From Peribacillus frigoritolerans (GTDB lineage Bacteria > Bacillota > Bacilli > Bacillales > DSM-1321), in contig JAUPFL010000001.1 in the NCBI GenBank assembly GCA_030562215.1, forward strand, positions 2,468,501 through 2,532,500: 64,000 nucleotides of DNA. Reading direction: 5' to 3'. The notes below the pieces were generated by a model. The model worked only from the letters and a program-made list of their open reading frames with translations, had not been told where the DNA came from and ran no database searches. Shown piece by piece: positions 19,643-27,639 of this stretch. Each line of letters opens with the position of its first letter. The first letter of the stretch is position 1. The position numbers and the translations under genes were made by a program.

Positions 19643-20206
19643 ATGAAAGAAAAAATGACAGAACATAGCATACGCTTATTTGAAAAGAAGGGCTTTAGTG
19701 AAACGTCGATTTCTGATATCGTCGAATCGGTCGGGGTGACGAAGGGAACGTTTTATTATTACTTTACGAGCAAAGAGCAGTTGCTTATGGATATTCATCT
19801 AGCTTATATAGACGAGTTGCTTAGTGAGCAGGAAATAATCATGTTGGAACCTGGGAAAAGCTGCAAGGATAAGCTTTTCGATATCGTATTGATGCTTTTA
19901 AAAAGCATCAAAACCAAAAAGTCCAGCGCAACGGTCTTTTTCCGTGAAATGAAGAATCTAAGTGACGAAAAACTTGCAGAAATCCTTCCTAAGCGGGATG
20001 AGTTCCGTAATAAAATCGAGCAAGTGCTGATAAGTGGCATCGAGAGCGGAGAACTACGTTCCAATCTCGATGCATCCATCATCTCTTTTGCTATTTTGGG
20101 TGTGGCCAATTGGAGCTATCATTGGTTCGACCCAGAAGGTGAAAAAACCGAACAGGAAGTTGCAGCCATTTTTATGGGGATGATTCTGCAGGGAATTGAA
20201 GCGTGA
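19643..20206 (+). CDS. TetR/AcrR-family transcriptional regulator
   Basis: An intact 187-residue TetR repressor. The N-terminal helix-turn-helix reads from TSISDIVESVGVTKGTFYYYF (about residues 21-41), and the rest is an all-helical ligand domain like those that bind acyl-CoA or fatty acids. It lies inside the cluster. The two identical palindromes at 15890 and 20213 flank the cluster's first half and the stretch just after this gene, so both halves of the cluster, and this gene through operon read-through, should be under its control. An acyl-CoA intermediate is the probable inducer (inference). Confidence 0.9.
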   Translation: MKEKMTEHSIRLFEKKGFSETSISDIVESVGVTKGTFYYYFTSKEQLLMDIHLAYIDELLSEQEIIMLEPGKSCKDKLFDIVLMLLKSIKTKKSSATVFFREMKNLSDEKLAEILPKRDEFRNKIEQVLISGIESGELRSNLDASIISFAILGVANWSYHWFDPEGEKTEQEVAAIFMGMILQGIEA

Positions 20207-20212
20207 GTTATA

Positions 20213-20228
20213 TACTAACCGGTTAGTA
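20213..20228. promoter_or_regulatory. TetR-family operator 2
   Basis: A second perfect TACTAACCGGTTAGTA, 7 bases after the tetR stop and 17 bases before the 3-hydroxyacyl-CoA dehydrogenase ATG. TATACT (20211-20216) overlaps it and may be a -10 for an internal promoter. Confidence 0.85.
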
Positions 20229-20245
20229 GAAGGGAGATAGAAGGC

Positions 20246-21128
20246 ATGACCAACAAGCAAATTCAATCAATTACCGTTATTGGGGCTGGGCAGATGGGGC
20301 ATCAAATTGCGATGCTTGCTGCACTTGGAGGTTACGAAACGATTCTTCAGGATGTTCAGGAAAACGCTTTGAACACAGCCAAAGAAAAACTGGACGTCAT
20401 TTTGACTAAATGGGTCCAAAAAGGAAAATTGTCTGAAGATCGTAAATTGGCTGCTTTTAGCCGTCTTCAATATACCACCGATCTTGAGAAAGCGGCCAGT
20501 GGAGCTGATTTGATCATTGAAGCGGTAGTTGAAAAACTTGATGTGAAACAGGAAGTTTTCGCTAAACTTGAAGAATTGGCCCCAGCAGAAACCATCTTTG
20601 CAACGAATAGTTCAACGATTGTCAATAGCCTGATTGCGAGTGTGACGAATCGTCCGGATAAGTTCTTAAATATGCATTTCTTTTTCCCGCCTCTAGTGAT
20701 GGATTGTGTTGAGGTTGTGATGAGTGACCAAACATCTGAGGAAACAGCGAAACTTGCGATGGAAGTCACGGAGAATATGAATAGGACAGGAGTTTTGTTG
20801 AGGAGGGAGATATCGGGATTCGTAGCCAACCGAATCTTGGGAGCGTTGCAGCGTGAGGCCTTATATTTGTATGAAGAAGGAATTGTTGATTATAAGGATA
20901 TCGATTTGATTTGCAGGAAAGCTTTAGGCCATCCAATTGGTCCTTTTGAACTGATGGATCTATCAGGTATTGATGTGGGATATTTTGTCATGCAGCAGCG
21001 TTACAATGAAACGGAAATCAGAAGACAAGCCGAATGCTTGTATAGAAGAAAAGGTGAATAAAGGACATTTAGGAAGGAAAACTGGCAAGGGCTGGTATGA
21101 TTATCCAAACCAAGGAGTGAAGAATTGA
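20246..21128 (+). CDS. 3-hydroxyacyl-CoA (hydroxybutyryl-CoA) dehydrogenase, frameshifted near 3' end
   Basis: An NAD-dependent 3-hydroxyacyl-CoA dehydrogenase, about 294 residues after repair. The Rossmann motif GAGQMGHQIA begins near residue 12. ATNSST and NMHFFFPP mark the active site (His in MHFF), and ALGHPIGPFELMDLSG lies in the C-terminal dimerisation domain. After 21008 the frame slips by two missing bases (or one extra). Then DKPNACIEEKVNKGHLG and KTGKGWYDYP follow in the new frame up to TGA 21126-21128, which overlaps the next ATG. It catalyses the third step of beta-oxidation. Confidence 0.87.
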
Positions 21129-21912
21129 TGACAAAATTAATTAGAGTGATTAAGGAAAAGGAAAATAAGCTTGCGGTCATCACCATCGATAATCCTCCAT
21201 TAAACGTAATCAGCAAACAAGTATTCAGGGAATTGGGAGAAACATTCGATGAACTTTCAAAAGATACTGAAACTGTTGCGGTACTCATAACCGGTGCAGG
21301 CAATATCGCATTTGCGGCCGGTGCTGATATAAAAGAATTCCCTAGCATGATGGGGAATCCAAATATGAAAGAAATGGTAAAGGAAAGTCATGCCGTCCTA
21401 ACTAAAATCGATCTGTTTCCTAAACCTACCATAGCTGTATTAAATGGCCTGACTTTGGGCGGCGGATGTGAACTGGCTCTGGCCTGTGATTTGCGAGTGG
21501 CCGAAACACAGGTCCAAATTGGTCTGCCGGAAGTGAAATTAGGCTTATTCCCTGGAGCGGGCGGTACACAGCGTTTGTCAAGACTTGTCGGGAATGCAAA
21601 GGCAAAAGAGATTATATTTACCGGTGATCCGCTTAGTGCCATGGAAGCGGAAAAAATCGGGCTTGTCAATAAAGTCGTTGAGCAAGGAAGCGGCTTATCG
21701 GAAGCGAAAATCTTGGCCTCACGAATGACAAGGCACTCACTTCAGGCACTTTCAAGAATCAAAAAGGCGATTAATGAAGGAAGTGAGACAACGCTTGAAC
21801 AAGGTCTAGAGATTGAAACGAATCTTTTGAAGAAATCTTCCAAACTGAAGATGTTAAAGAAGGGGTTTCCGCTTTCTTGGATAAACGTAAACCTGCATTC
21901 GTACATCGTTAA
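21128..21912 (+). CDS. Enoyl-CoA hydratase/isomerase, one frameshift
   Basis: A crotonase-fold enoyl-CoA hydratase of about 261 residues after repair. The oxyanion-hole segments are FAAGADIKEF and GLTLGGGCELALACD, and the catalytic Glu region is GLPEVKLGLFPGAGGTQRL, where both hydratase glutamates appear. The frame breaks at a T4 run near 21825. T5 restores LFEEIFQTEDVKEG and a stop at 21912, while the written frame runs on over the next gene. Its ATG overlaps the dehydrogenase stop (TGATG), so the two are coupled. Confidence 0.88.
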
Positions 21913-21927
21913 TCAAGGAGGGGTCTT

Positions 21928-22329
21928 ATGCATGAATTGGAAGTCAATGTCCGTTTTTCCGAAACGGATGCTTTGGGCCACATCAATAACACAAGCTATT
22001 TCATATACCTCGAAGAAGCACGCATGAAATTTTTTGAAGCTTTAGGCCTAGCGACAAATGTAGAATCTTGGAATTTTTTGTTAGCCTCCACTAAATGCGA
22101 CTTTATTGCTCAGGGATATTTCAATCAACTCTTGACCATTCGTACCTCTTTGACAAAGATAGGTACGAAAAGCTGTGAAATGGTCCATGATATCCTCTGT
22201 TCACAAACTGGGGAAGTGATTGCTAAGGGAAGTGCTGTATTAGTCTGTTTTAATTTTTTGAATCAAAAAAGTGAACCCATTCCAGAATTTATTAAAGAAA
22301 AGCTCATTTCACATCTTGTTCATAATTAG
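21928..22329 (+). CDS. Acyl-CoA thioesterase, 4HBT/FadM type
   Basis: An intact 133-residue hot-dog-fold thioesterase. RFSETDALGHINN near the N-terminus carries the catalytic Asp of the 4HBT (YbgC/FadM) class. AAGGAGGGG precedes the ATG. In catabolic operons such enzymes release dead-end acyl groups to free CoA. The substrate is unknown. Confidence 0.88.
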   Translation: MHELEVNVRFSETDALGHINNTSYFIYLEEARMKFFEALGLATNVESWNFLLASTKCDFIAQGYFNQLLTIRTSLTKIGTKSCEMVHDILCSQTGEVIAKGSAVLVCFNFLNQKSEPIPEFIKEKLISHLVHN

Positions 22330-22358
22330 AATGACAAAGTCTAAAGGAGTGGAAGAAC

Positions 22359-23418
22359 ATGGTTGACGATACGATTCCTGTTCGGCCCGGCGAGGAACTG
22401 AATATTGGTGCATTAGAAGGTTTCCTAAGAAAAAATATATTGGAACTTCCAAATGAACCTTGGAATTACAACAATTTTCTACGGGCTATTCCAATTTGAC
22501 CTATCAGCTGAAAATTGGTGAGTGGGAGGCTGTTCTAAGAAGGCCACCGCTTGGCCCTGTTGCTCCCAAGGCACATGATATGAAGCGTGAACATCATATC
22601 CTTTCCTCAATCAACCCGTATTTTCAAGCAGCTCCCGAGCCTATTCTGTTCTCGGATGATGAATCGGTTGCGGGGGCCCCTTTTTCCTAATGGAAAGGAA
22701 ACATGGAATTGTAATAGATACCGAATTTCCCAAGGGAATCAAGCCGACTGTTGAAAAGTGCCGACAGCTTTCTTATGTCATGGTGAATCGGCTTGCTGAT
22801 CTTCACTCGATTCCCTATGAGAAAACGGGATTGGTCGAAATTTCCAAACCTGAAGGGTTCATTGAAAGACAAGTACACGGATGGATTTCCCGCTATGAGA
22901 GAGCAAAGACAGATGAAATCAAGGAAATTCGTCCGCTTATCAATTATTTTCAACAGAATATTCCGAAGTATAGCCAGACTTCAATTATCCATTATGACTA
23001 TAAAATCAATAATGCCATGTTTAATCAGGACCTTACAGAGATGGTTGGTTTATTTGATTGGGAAATGTCCACCGTTGGTGATCCGCTAGCCGATCTAGGA
23101 GTGGCTCTAAGCTACTGGACGGAAAGCGGTGACCCGGAACTTATCAAAATCGGTGTGGGTCAAGCGTCCGTCACGACTTTAACTGGTTTCCTGACACGAA
23201 GGGAATTTATCGAGACATATGCAGCAAGAAGTGGCAGAGATGTTACCAACGTCGATTTTTATTTAACCTTTGGTTATTTTAAGTTAGCTGTCATCCTTCA
23301 GCAAATCTATTATCGATTTCAAAAAGGCCAGACTGATGATCCCCGTTTTTCCAATCTTGGCAAAACGGTTAAAAGCTTACTCACTCATGCTGCAAATGTA
23401 GCTGCGAAGGAAGTTTAA
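22359..23418 (+). CDS. APH-fold phosphotransferase, ACAD10/11 N-domain or LvaA-like, two frameshifts
   Basis: A kinase of the aminoglycoside phosphotransferase fold, about 353 residues after repair. The catalytic HxDxxxxN is intact in IIHYDYKINNAMF, and the Mg site is the following DWEMSTVGDPLADLG, a signature of the ACAD10/ACAD11 kinase domain. FSTGYSNLTYQL is the nucleotide loop and AVLRRPP carries the ATP-binding Lys/Arg. Breaks are in a T2 run at 22460 (T3 needed) and a T5 run at 22684 (T6 needed). In known systems the partner kinase phosphorylates the hydroxyl of a 4-hydroxyacyl-CoA, and the acyl-CoA dehydrogenase then removes the phosphate. Sharing a cluster with such a dehydrogenase supports that job, not antibiotic resistance. 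Confidence 0.86.
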
Positions 23419-23422
23419 TAGA

Positions 23423-24179
23423 ATGGGATATATACAAAACATTCATTTACTACTAAAAAAGAAGAGATAGATGTGGAAAAGCTTCAAGAAGGGGAGAAAG
23501 TCGCGGTCATCCTTGATGTGTTATTAGCGACCACAACGATTATTTCAGCACTTCATGATGGAGCACGCCAGGTGATACCTGTCATGGATCCAGTGGATGC
23601 CTTGGGGAAAAGCCAGGAATTGGTCCATGGGGATTTTATAGTGGCAGGAGAACTAAAAGCAAAGCCGGTTGATGATTTAATGTATCCAAGTCCGACGCTA
23701 TTGAGTAAGTTGGTACGCGGCAAAACATTAATACTGTCCACGACTAATGGAACGGTTGCGTTGAAGAATTCAGCCGCTGCCAAAAAGGTTTATATCGCTT
23801 CTTTGTTGAATAATCCGTCTGTTGCGGAAAAAAAAAAAAACATCATAAAACAGAAACGATCATCATCGTTTGTTCGGGAAATTCAGGTGAATTCAGTCTG
23901 GAAGACTTTTACGGTGCAGGTCATTTGATAGATTGCCTGATTTCTGGATCACAAGGTACGTTCATACTCAACGATGCAGCAAAGGCTGCCAATGCGCTTT
24001 ATCGCAAAAATAGCGAAAATGCCTTTGATATCCTGAAATCATCGTATGTTGGACAGTTGTTTGACAAACATAGTTTGATCGCCGATTTGGAATTGGCAGC
24101 GCAAATAGGTTCGTTAGATCTTGTGCCAGAGTTGGTTGATGGAAGGATCGAAGCAGAATTGAAAAGGCAGGAAACGTAG
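23423..24179 (+). CDS. ComB-family 2-phosphosulfolactate phosphatase, two frameshifts
   Basis: About 252 residues after repair. The N-terminal VAVILDVLLATTTIISALHDGA, AGELKAKPVD and TLILSTTNGTVAL, and later IIIVCSGNSGEFSLEDFYGAG, are the signature blocks of the ComB family of Mg-dependent phosphatases (coenzyme M synthesis in archaea; YitC in B. subtilis). The frame breaks in an A6 run at 23457 (A7 needed) and in an A13 run at 23828-23840 (A14 needed). It is placed between the hydroxyacyl kinase and an SDR with short gaps. No phosphosulfolactate synthase is nearby, so a substrate within the acyl pathway is possible (inference). Confidence 0.85.
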
Positions 24180-24207
24180 TTCGAAATTCGGATAAGGAGT
24201 GAAGGGG

Positions 24208-24987
24208 ATGAGGTTTTCACAGTCAATAGCGGTGGTGACAGGTGCAGGCTCTGGTATTGGGAAAGCTACGGCGATGCGCTTGTCGGACGAAGGGGCAAAA
24301 GTGTTGTTGGTAGGGCGGACGAAAGGAAAGCTGGAGGAAGCAGCTGCAGAAATCAATGCCAGGCACACGATTCCCGTTGCTGATATTTTCCCTGCAGATG
24401 TTACCGTCGAGGAAGATGTAATAGAGCTGGCCAAGTATGTGAAGGAACAATATCGTGACCTTCACATTTTAATCAATAACGCAGGTGGTTCAAAGTCCTC
24501 GAAGCTCCTGGATACATCTGCAGCTGATTGGGATATGATTCAACATGTCAATTTGAAAAGCGTCTTTCTAGTTTCCAAGTACTTGGGGAAATTGATGGAA
24601 GAAGGAGCTACCAGCGGAAATGAAGGTTCGATCAATCGGGCAATCGTGAATGTGGCTTCACTGTCAGGGCATCAGGCAGGAGCATTCATCCCGCATTACA
24701 GCTCTGCTAAAGCCGGGGTCATCAGTTTAACGAAATCTTTGGCACTGGAACTTGCTGCAGTCGGCATTCGGGTCAATTCCGTATCACCGGGATTCATTGA
24801 AACGCCATTAACGGAGGATGGATTGCAAAATGAAAAATTCGTAAAGTCCATTCAACGGAACACGGCACTGGAAAGAGTGGGGAAAGCGGAGGAAATAAGT
24901 AATGTCATTACCTTTGCTGCTTCCCCGGAGGCTTCCTATATGACTGGGACGGATTTATTGGTGGATGGCGGCTGGTTGATCAAATAG
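24208..24987 (+). CDS. SDR-family oxidoreductase
   Basis: An intact 259-residue short-chain dehydrogenase with TGAGSGIG (cofactor), NNAGG, active-site Ser in VASLSGHQAG and the YSSAK catalytic Tyr/Lys. ATG 24208 is preferred because AAGGAG at 24194-24199 overlaps the alternative GTG at 24199. It is the second SDR of the cluster and resembles FabG and 2,4-dienoyl-CoA-reductase-like members. The substrate is unknown. Confidence 0.88.
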   Translation: MRFSQSIAVVTGAGSGIGKATAMRLSDEGAKVLLVGRTKGKLEEAAAEINARHTIPVADIFPADVTVEEDVIELAKYVKEQYRDLHILINNAGGSKSSKLLDTSAADWDMIQHVNLKSVFLVSKYLGKLMEEGATSGNEGSINRAIVNVASLSGHQAGAFIPHYSSAKAGVISLTKSLALELAAVGIRVNSVSPGFIETPLTEDGLQNEKFVKSIQRNTALERVGKAEEISNVITFAASPEASYMTGTDLLVDGGWLIK

Positions 24988-25003
24988 AAAAGGGGATGTG
25001 TAT

Positions 25004-25780
25004 ATGTTAAAAGAACACTTATTGACAGAAGTAATCGATAATGTAATGATCCTGACTTTGAATCGTCCTGAAAGCTTGAATGCATTTAGTCCGGATATGA
25101 TTGCAAGCTTAACGAAAGCGATTAAGGATGTAAAACAAACACCGCATATAAGGGCAGTCATCATCAAAGGTGCGGGAAGGTCATTCACTGCAGGAGGTGA
25201 CGTCAAGTCAATGGGGAAGGCCTCTGCAGGTCAATTGTATGATCATGTTGGCAGAATGAATGAATGCATATTGGCTCTGGATGCTTCCGAGGTTCCCGTA
25301 ATCGCTGCCGTCCATGGATTTGCTGCTGGGGCCGGATTCAATTTGGCACTCGCCTGTGATTTGATCGTGGCTTCCGATGATAGTCAATTTGCCATGAGTT
25401 TTTCACAGGTAGGCCTGATCTCCGATGGAGGGGTTCATATTTTTACCTAAATTAGTAGGGCCCCACCTTGCAAAGCAGCTCTTCTTTTCAGCTGAGCCAA
25501 TTTCTGCGGAACGCTTATATCATTTGGGTGTCATTAATTATATATATCCACTCAATCAACTTGAAGAGGAATCATTGAAACTTGCGGAAAAGCTGGCAAA
25601 TGGACCGACAAAAGCATATGGGATGATGAAAAAGCTCGTTAGCCATTCATTTACGGCTACACTTGATGAAATACTGGAACAGGAACGTATAACGCAAACC
25701 TTGATGGCCTCCACAGAAGATCATCTGGAGGGAGTTGCAGCATTCAAAGAAAAAGAAAACCGGAATTTACAGGAAATTAA
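25004..25780 (+). CDS. Enoyl-CoA hydratase/isomerase, frameshifted
   Basis: A second crotonase-family protein, about 259 residues after repair. The N-terminal part has AGRSFTAGGDVKSM and GFAAGAGFNLALACDLIVA (oxyanion hole). Then SQVGLISDGGVH ends in a T-run slip at about 25439, with two bases missing. The rest continues as FLPKLVG, ISAERLYHLGVIN and so on. A third slip (A5 for A6 near 25753) removes the true stop at 25778-25780. As written, the frame runs straight into the downstream oxidoreductase. ATG 25004 is chosen because AAAAGGGGA is well spaced. It has Asp rather than Glu at one hydratase position (VGLISDGG), so isomerase-type chemistry is possible. Confidence 0.84.
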
Positions 25781-25796
25781 TAAGGGAGGGATAAAG

Positions 25797-26774
25797 ATGA
25801 GGGCTATTCATTTTGAAGAATACGGCGGACCGGAAGTACTGAAATTGACTGAAATGGAAAGACCTGTGCCAACAGGGCATGAAGTTCTGATTGAAATCGA
25901 TTGTGTCGGCGTCAATTATGCAGATACAGCCAGGAGGGAAGGGCAATATGTAGTACCTACGCCGCTTCCGTTCATTCCAGGTGCGGAAGTGGCTGGCGTA
26001 GTGGTGGAAGTTGGTGGAAAGGTGACCAAAATCAAACCTGGAACAAGGGTCGTCAGTTTAATTGAATCTGGTGGATATTCAGAATATGCCCTTTCTGATG
26101 AATTCTCGGCCATCCCGCTTCCTGATGCCATTCAGTTCCATGAAGCTGTTGCCTTGCCCCTCCAAGGTCTGAGCGCCTATCATATTCTGAAGACAATGGG
26201 ACGCATGCAACAGGGGGAAACGGTATTGGTCCATGCTGCTGCAGGGGGAGTGGGAACGATTGCCGTACAGTTGGCCAAAATCTTCGGGGCTGGAAAAGTG
26301 ATTGCCACCGCCAGCACAGTGGAAAAGCTGGAACTGGCTAAAGAGATGGGAGCAGATGAACTCATCGATTACACGAAAGAAGGATGGGAAATGAAAGTCC
26401 GTGAGGTCACGGGAGGAAAGGGAGTAGACGTCGCGCTGGAAATGGCTGGAGGGGATATTTTCAATAAAACTTTGAAATGTTTGGCTCCATTTGGACGTCT
26501 TGTTGTTTTTGGTAATGCAAGTCGTAAGCCTTATACGATGAATCCGCAGCAATTAATGAGGCGCAATCAATCCGTCGTGGGTTTTTTCCTGCCACAGATC
26601 ATGAAACACCCAGATTTGCTGTTGCCCAGCATTCAAGACCTTTTTGCATACGTTGCGTCTGGGGAGCTTAAGCTAACTATCGGAGGCATCTATCCAATTG
26701 AAAAGGCAGCAGCCGTTCATGAGGAAATGAACGCCCGTCAAACGAAAGGGAAGTTGATTTTGCAGGTGAAATGA
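25797..26774 (+). CDS. NADPH:quinone reductase-like zinc-free MDR oxidoreductase
   Basis: A 325-residue medium-chain dehydrogenase/reductase of the quinone oxidoreductase class. An N-terminal GroES-like domain (GVNYADTARREG) precedes the Rossmann domain with VLVHAAAGGVGTIAVQLAK. No zinc ligands are seen. It starts at ATG 25797 after GGGAGGG. It is the last gene of the cluster and is followed by a hairpin. It could act as an enoyl-CoA/enone reductase or a quinone reductase. The upstream open frame joined to it is an indel artefact, not a domain fusion. Confidence 0.9.
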   Translation: MRAIHFEEYGGPEVLKLTEMERPVPTGHEVLIEIDCVGVNYADTARREGQYVVPTPLPFIPGAEVAGVVVEVGGKVTKIKPGTRVVSLIESGGYSEYALSDEFSAIPLPDAIQFHEAVALPLQGLSAYHILKTMGRMQQGETVLVHAAAGGVGTIAVQLAKIFGAGKVIATASTVEKLELAKEMGADELIDYTKEGWEMKVREVTGGKGVDVALEMAGGDIFNKTLKCLAPFGRLVVFGNASRKPYTMNPQQLMRRNQSVVGFFLPQIMKHPDLLLPSIQDLFAYVASGELKLTIGGIYPIEKAAAVHEEMNARQTKGKLILQVK

Positions 26775-26776
26775 GA

Positions 26777-26804
26777 AGAAGGGGTGTATGATGCACCCCC
26801 TTCT
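26777..26804. terminator. Hairpin ending the acyl-CoA cluster
   Basis: AGAAGGGGTG (26777-26786) pairs with CACCCCCTTCT (26794-26804, one bulge). There is no real T-run, so it may be a weak terminator between convergent genes. Confidence 0.5.
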
Positions 26805-26840
26805 AGGACTTCAATTGTCCCTTTGCCCCTAAAGAACGCC

Positions 26841-27176
26841 TCAATCCGTATCATTGCTAACATCTTTATCTGGATGCATGAAAGGCGGCTGCGGCGCTTT
26901 TTTAGACTCTAACAGTTCACGGTTTTCAGTTGAATTCCAGCCTATATCATTTGTGGGGTGTATCCATTCGTCTCCAGCCATGATTTCCGGGTCTGTATCT
27001 TCGCTCCAGTTTTCGAGTGGTGAGTTTTCAGATGCATATTTACTGTCGCCAATGACGACTCCATAATCATTGATGAATGGAGCCTGTGGTTTTATGCCGG
27101 TCCCTTTAAAGCTTGGTGCGTTAATTTGGTGTGGTTGTGTATCGTCGATAATTGGTGAATCCAATTTCTTTTTCAT
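26841..27176 (-). CDS. Conserved Bacillus protein, probably DUF3905
   Basis: A 111-residue acidic soluble protein. The central PLENWSEDTDPEIMAGDEWI and DIGWNSTENRELLE blocks and the PFMHPDKDVS ending match my memory of the DUF3905 family of spore formers, function unknown. GGGAG precedes the start at 27176. Transcribed alone, convergent to the acyl-CoA cluster. Confidence 0.7.
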   Translation of the reverse strand: MKKKLDSPIIDDTQPHQINAPSFKGTGIKPQAPFINDYGVVIGDSKYASENSPLENWSEDTDPEIMAGDEWIHPTNDIGWNSTENRELLESKKAPQPPFMHPDKDVSNDTD

Positions 27177-27298
27177 ATCGTGTCTCCCTTTCCGTTTTAC
27201 AGTTATGTTTCTCGTCTGTCCCTATATTATCCCTGAATAATTTCCGGCATTTTTACCCCATTCTAAAAGGTAAACTATATTAAAAAGGATGGATGAAA

Positions 27299-27463
27299 AT
27301 GAAACGGAAAGCCAATGTGGATGGTGCTGTTAAAGCGAGTAAAACGCCAAAAAGAAACCAAGCTGAAAATGAATTTTCCAATGAGTTCGCAATGGAGGAA
27401 AATGCAATGAAAGGTGCCAACCGCAATTCAAAGCAAGGCAGAAAAGGAAGAAGTAATGGATAA
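27299..27463 (+). CDS. Small basic protein, possible spore protein
   Basis: A 54-residue Lys/Arg/Asn-rich protein with AAAAAGGATGG before ATG 27299. It begins MKRKAN, as SspO-type proteins do, and contains NEFSNEFAMEENA, loosely like a GPR-cleaved spore-protein site. Identification as a minor small acid-soluble spore protein is a guess. It overlaps the next gene by 8 bases. Confidence 0.5.
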   Translation: MKRKANVDGAVKASKTPKRNQAENEFSNEFAMEENAMKGANRNSKQGRKGRSNG

Positions 27464-27602
27464 AGAAAAACGGAACAGCGGGGAAAAGATGGGAGAACAT
27501 GTACGAACTGAATTTGGAATCGAATTCAGCGGCGATATGAACGCAACTAAAATTTATGAAATTTTGGCAAAAGAAAACAAAAAACGTGAAAGTGATAAGT
27601 AA
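27456..27602 (+). CDS. Small conserved-looking protein, 48 aa
   Basis: ATG 27456 follows AAGGAAG. The 48-residue charged product contains TEFGIEFSGDMNATKIYEIL. It is coupled to the gene at 27299 by overlap and followed at once by a strong terminator, so the pair forms a short operon. Family not recognised; a spore-associated role would fit its size and partner. Confidence 0.5.
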   Translation: MDKEKRNSGEKMGEHVRTEFGIEFSGDMNATKIYEILAKENKKRESDK

Positions 27603-27637
27603 ATAAGGACGGACCCGAATCTTGGGTCCGTCCTTAT
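27603..27637. terminator. Bidirectional terminator
   Basis: A perfect 14-bp stem (ATAAGGACGGACCC / GGGTCCGTCCTTAT) with a 7-base loop and flanking T and A runs, between convergent genes. Confidence 0.9.
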
Positions 27638-27639
27638 TC

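Noticed and set aside
22359-23418. Aminoglycoside resistance gene
   Set aside because: The fold is that of aminoglycoside phosphotransferases, but sequence signature and operon context fit the ACAD10/11 kinase domain.
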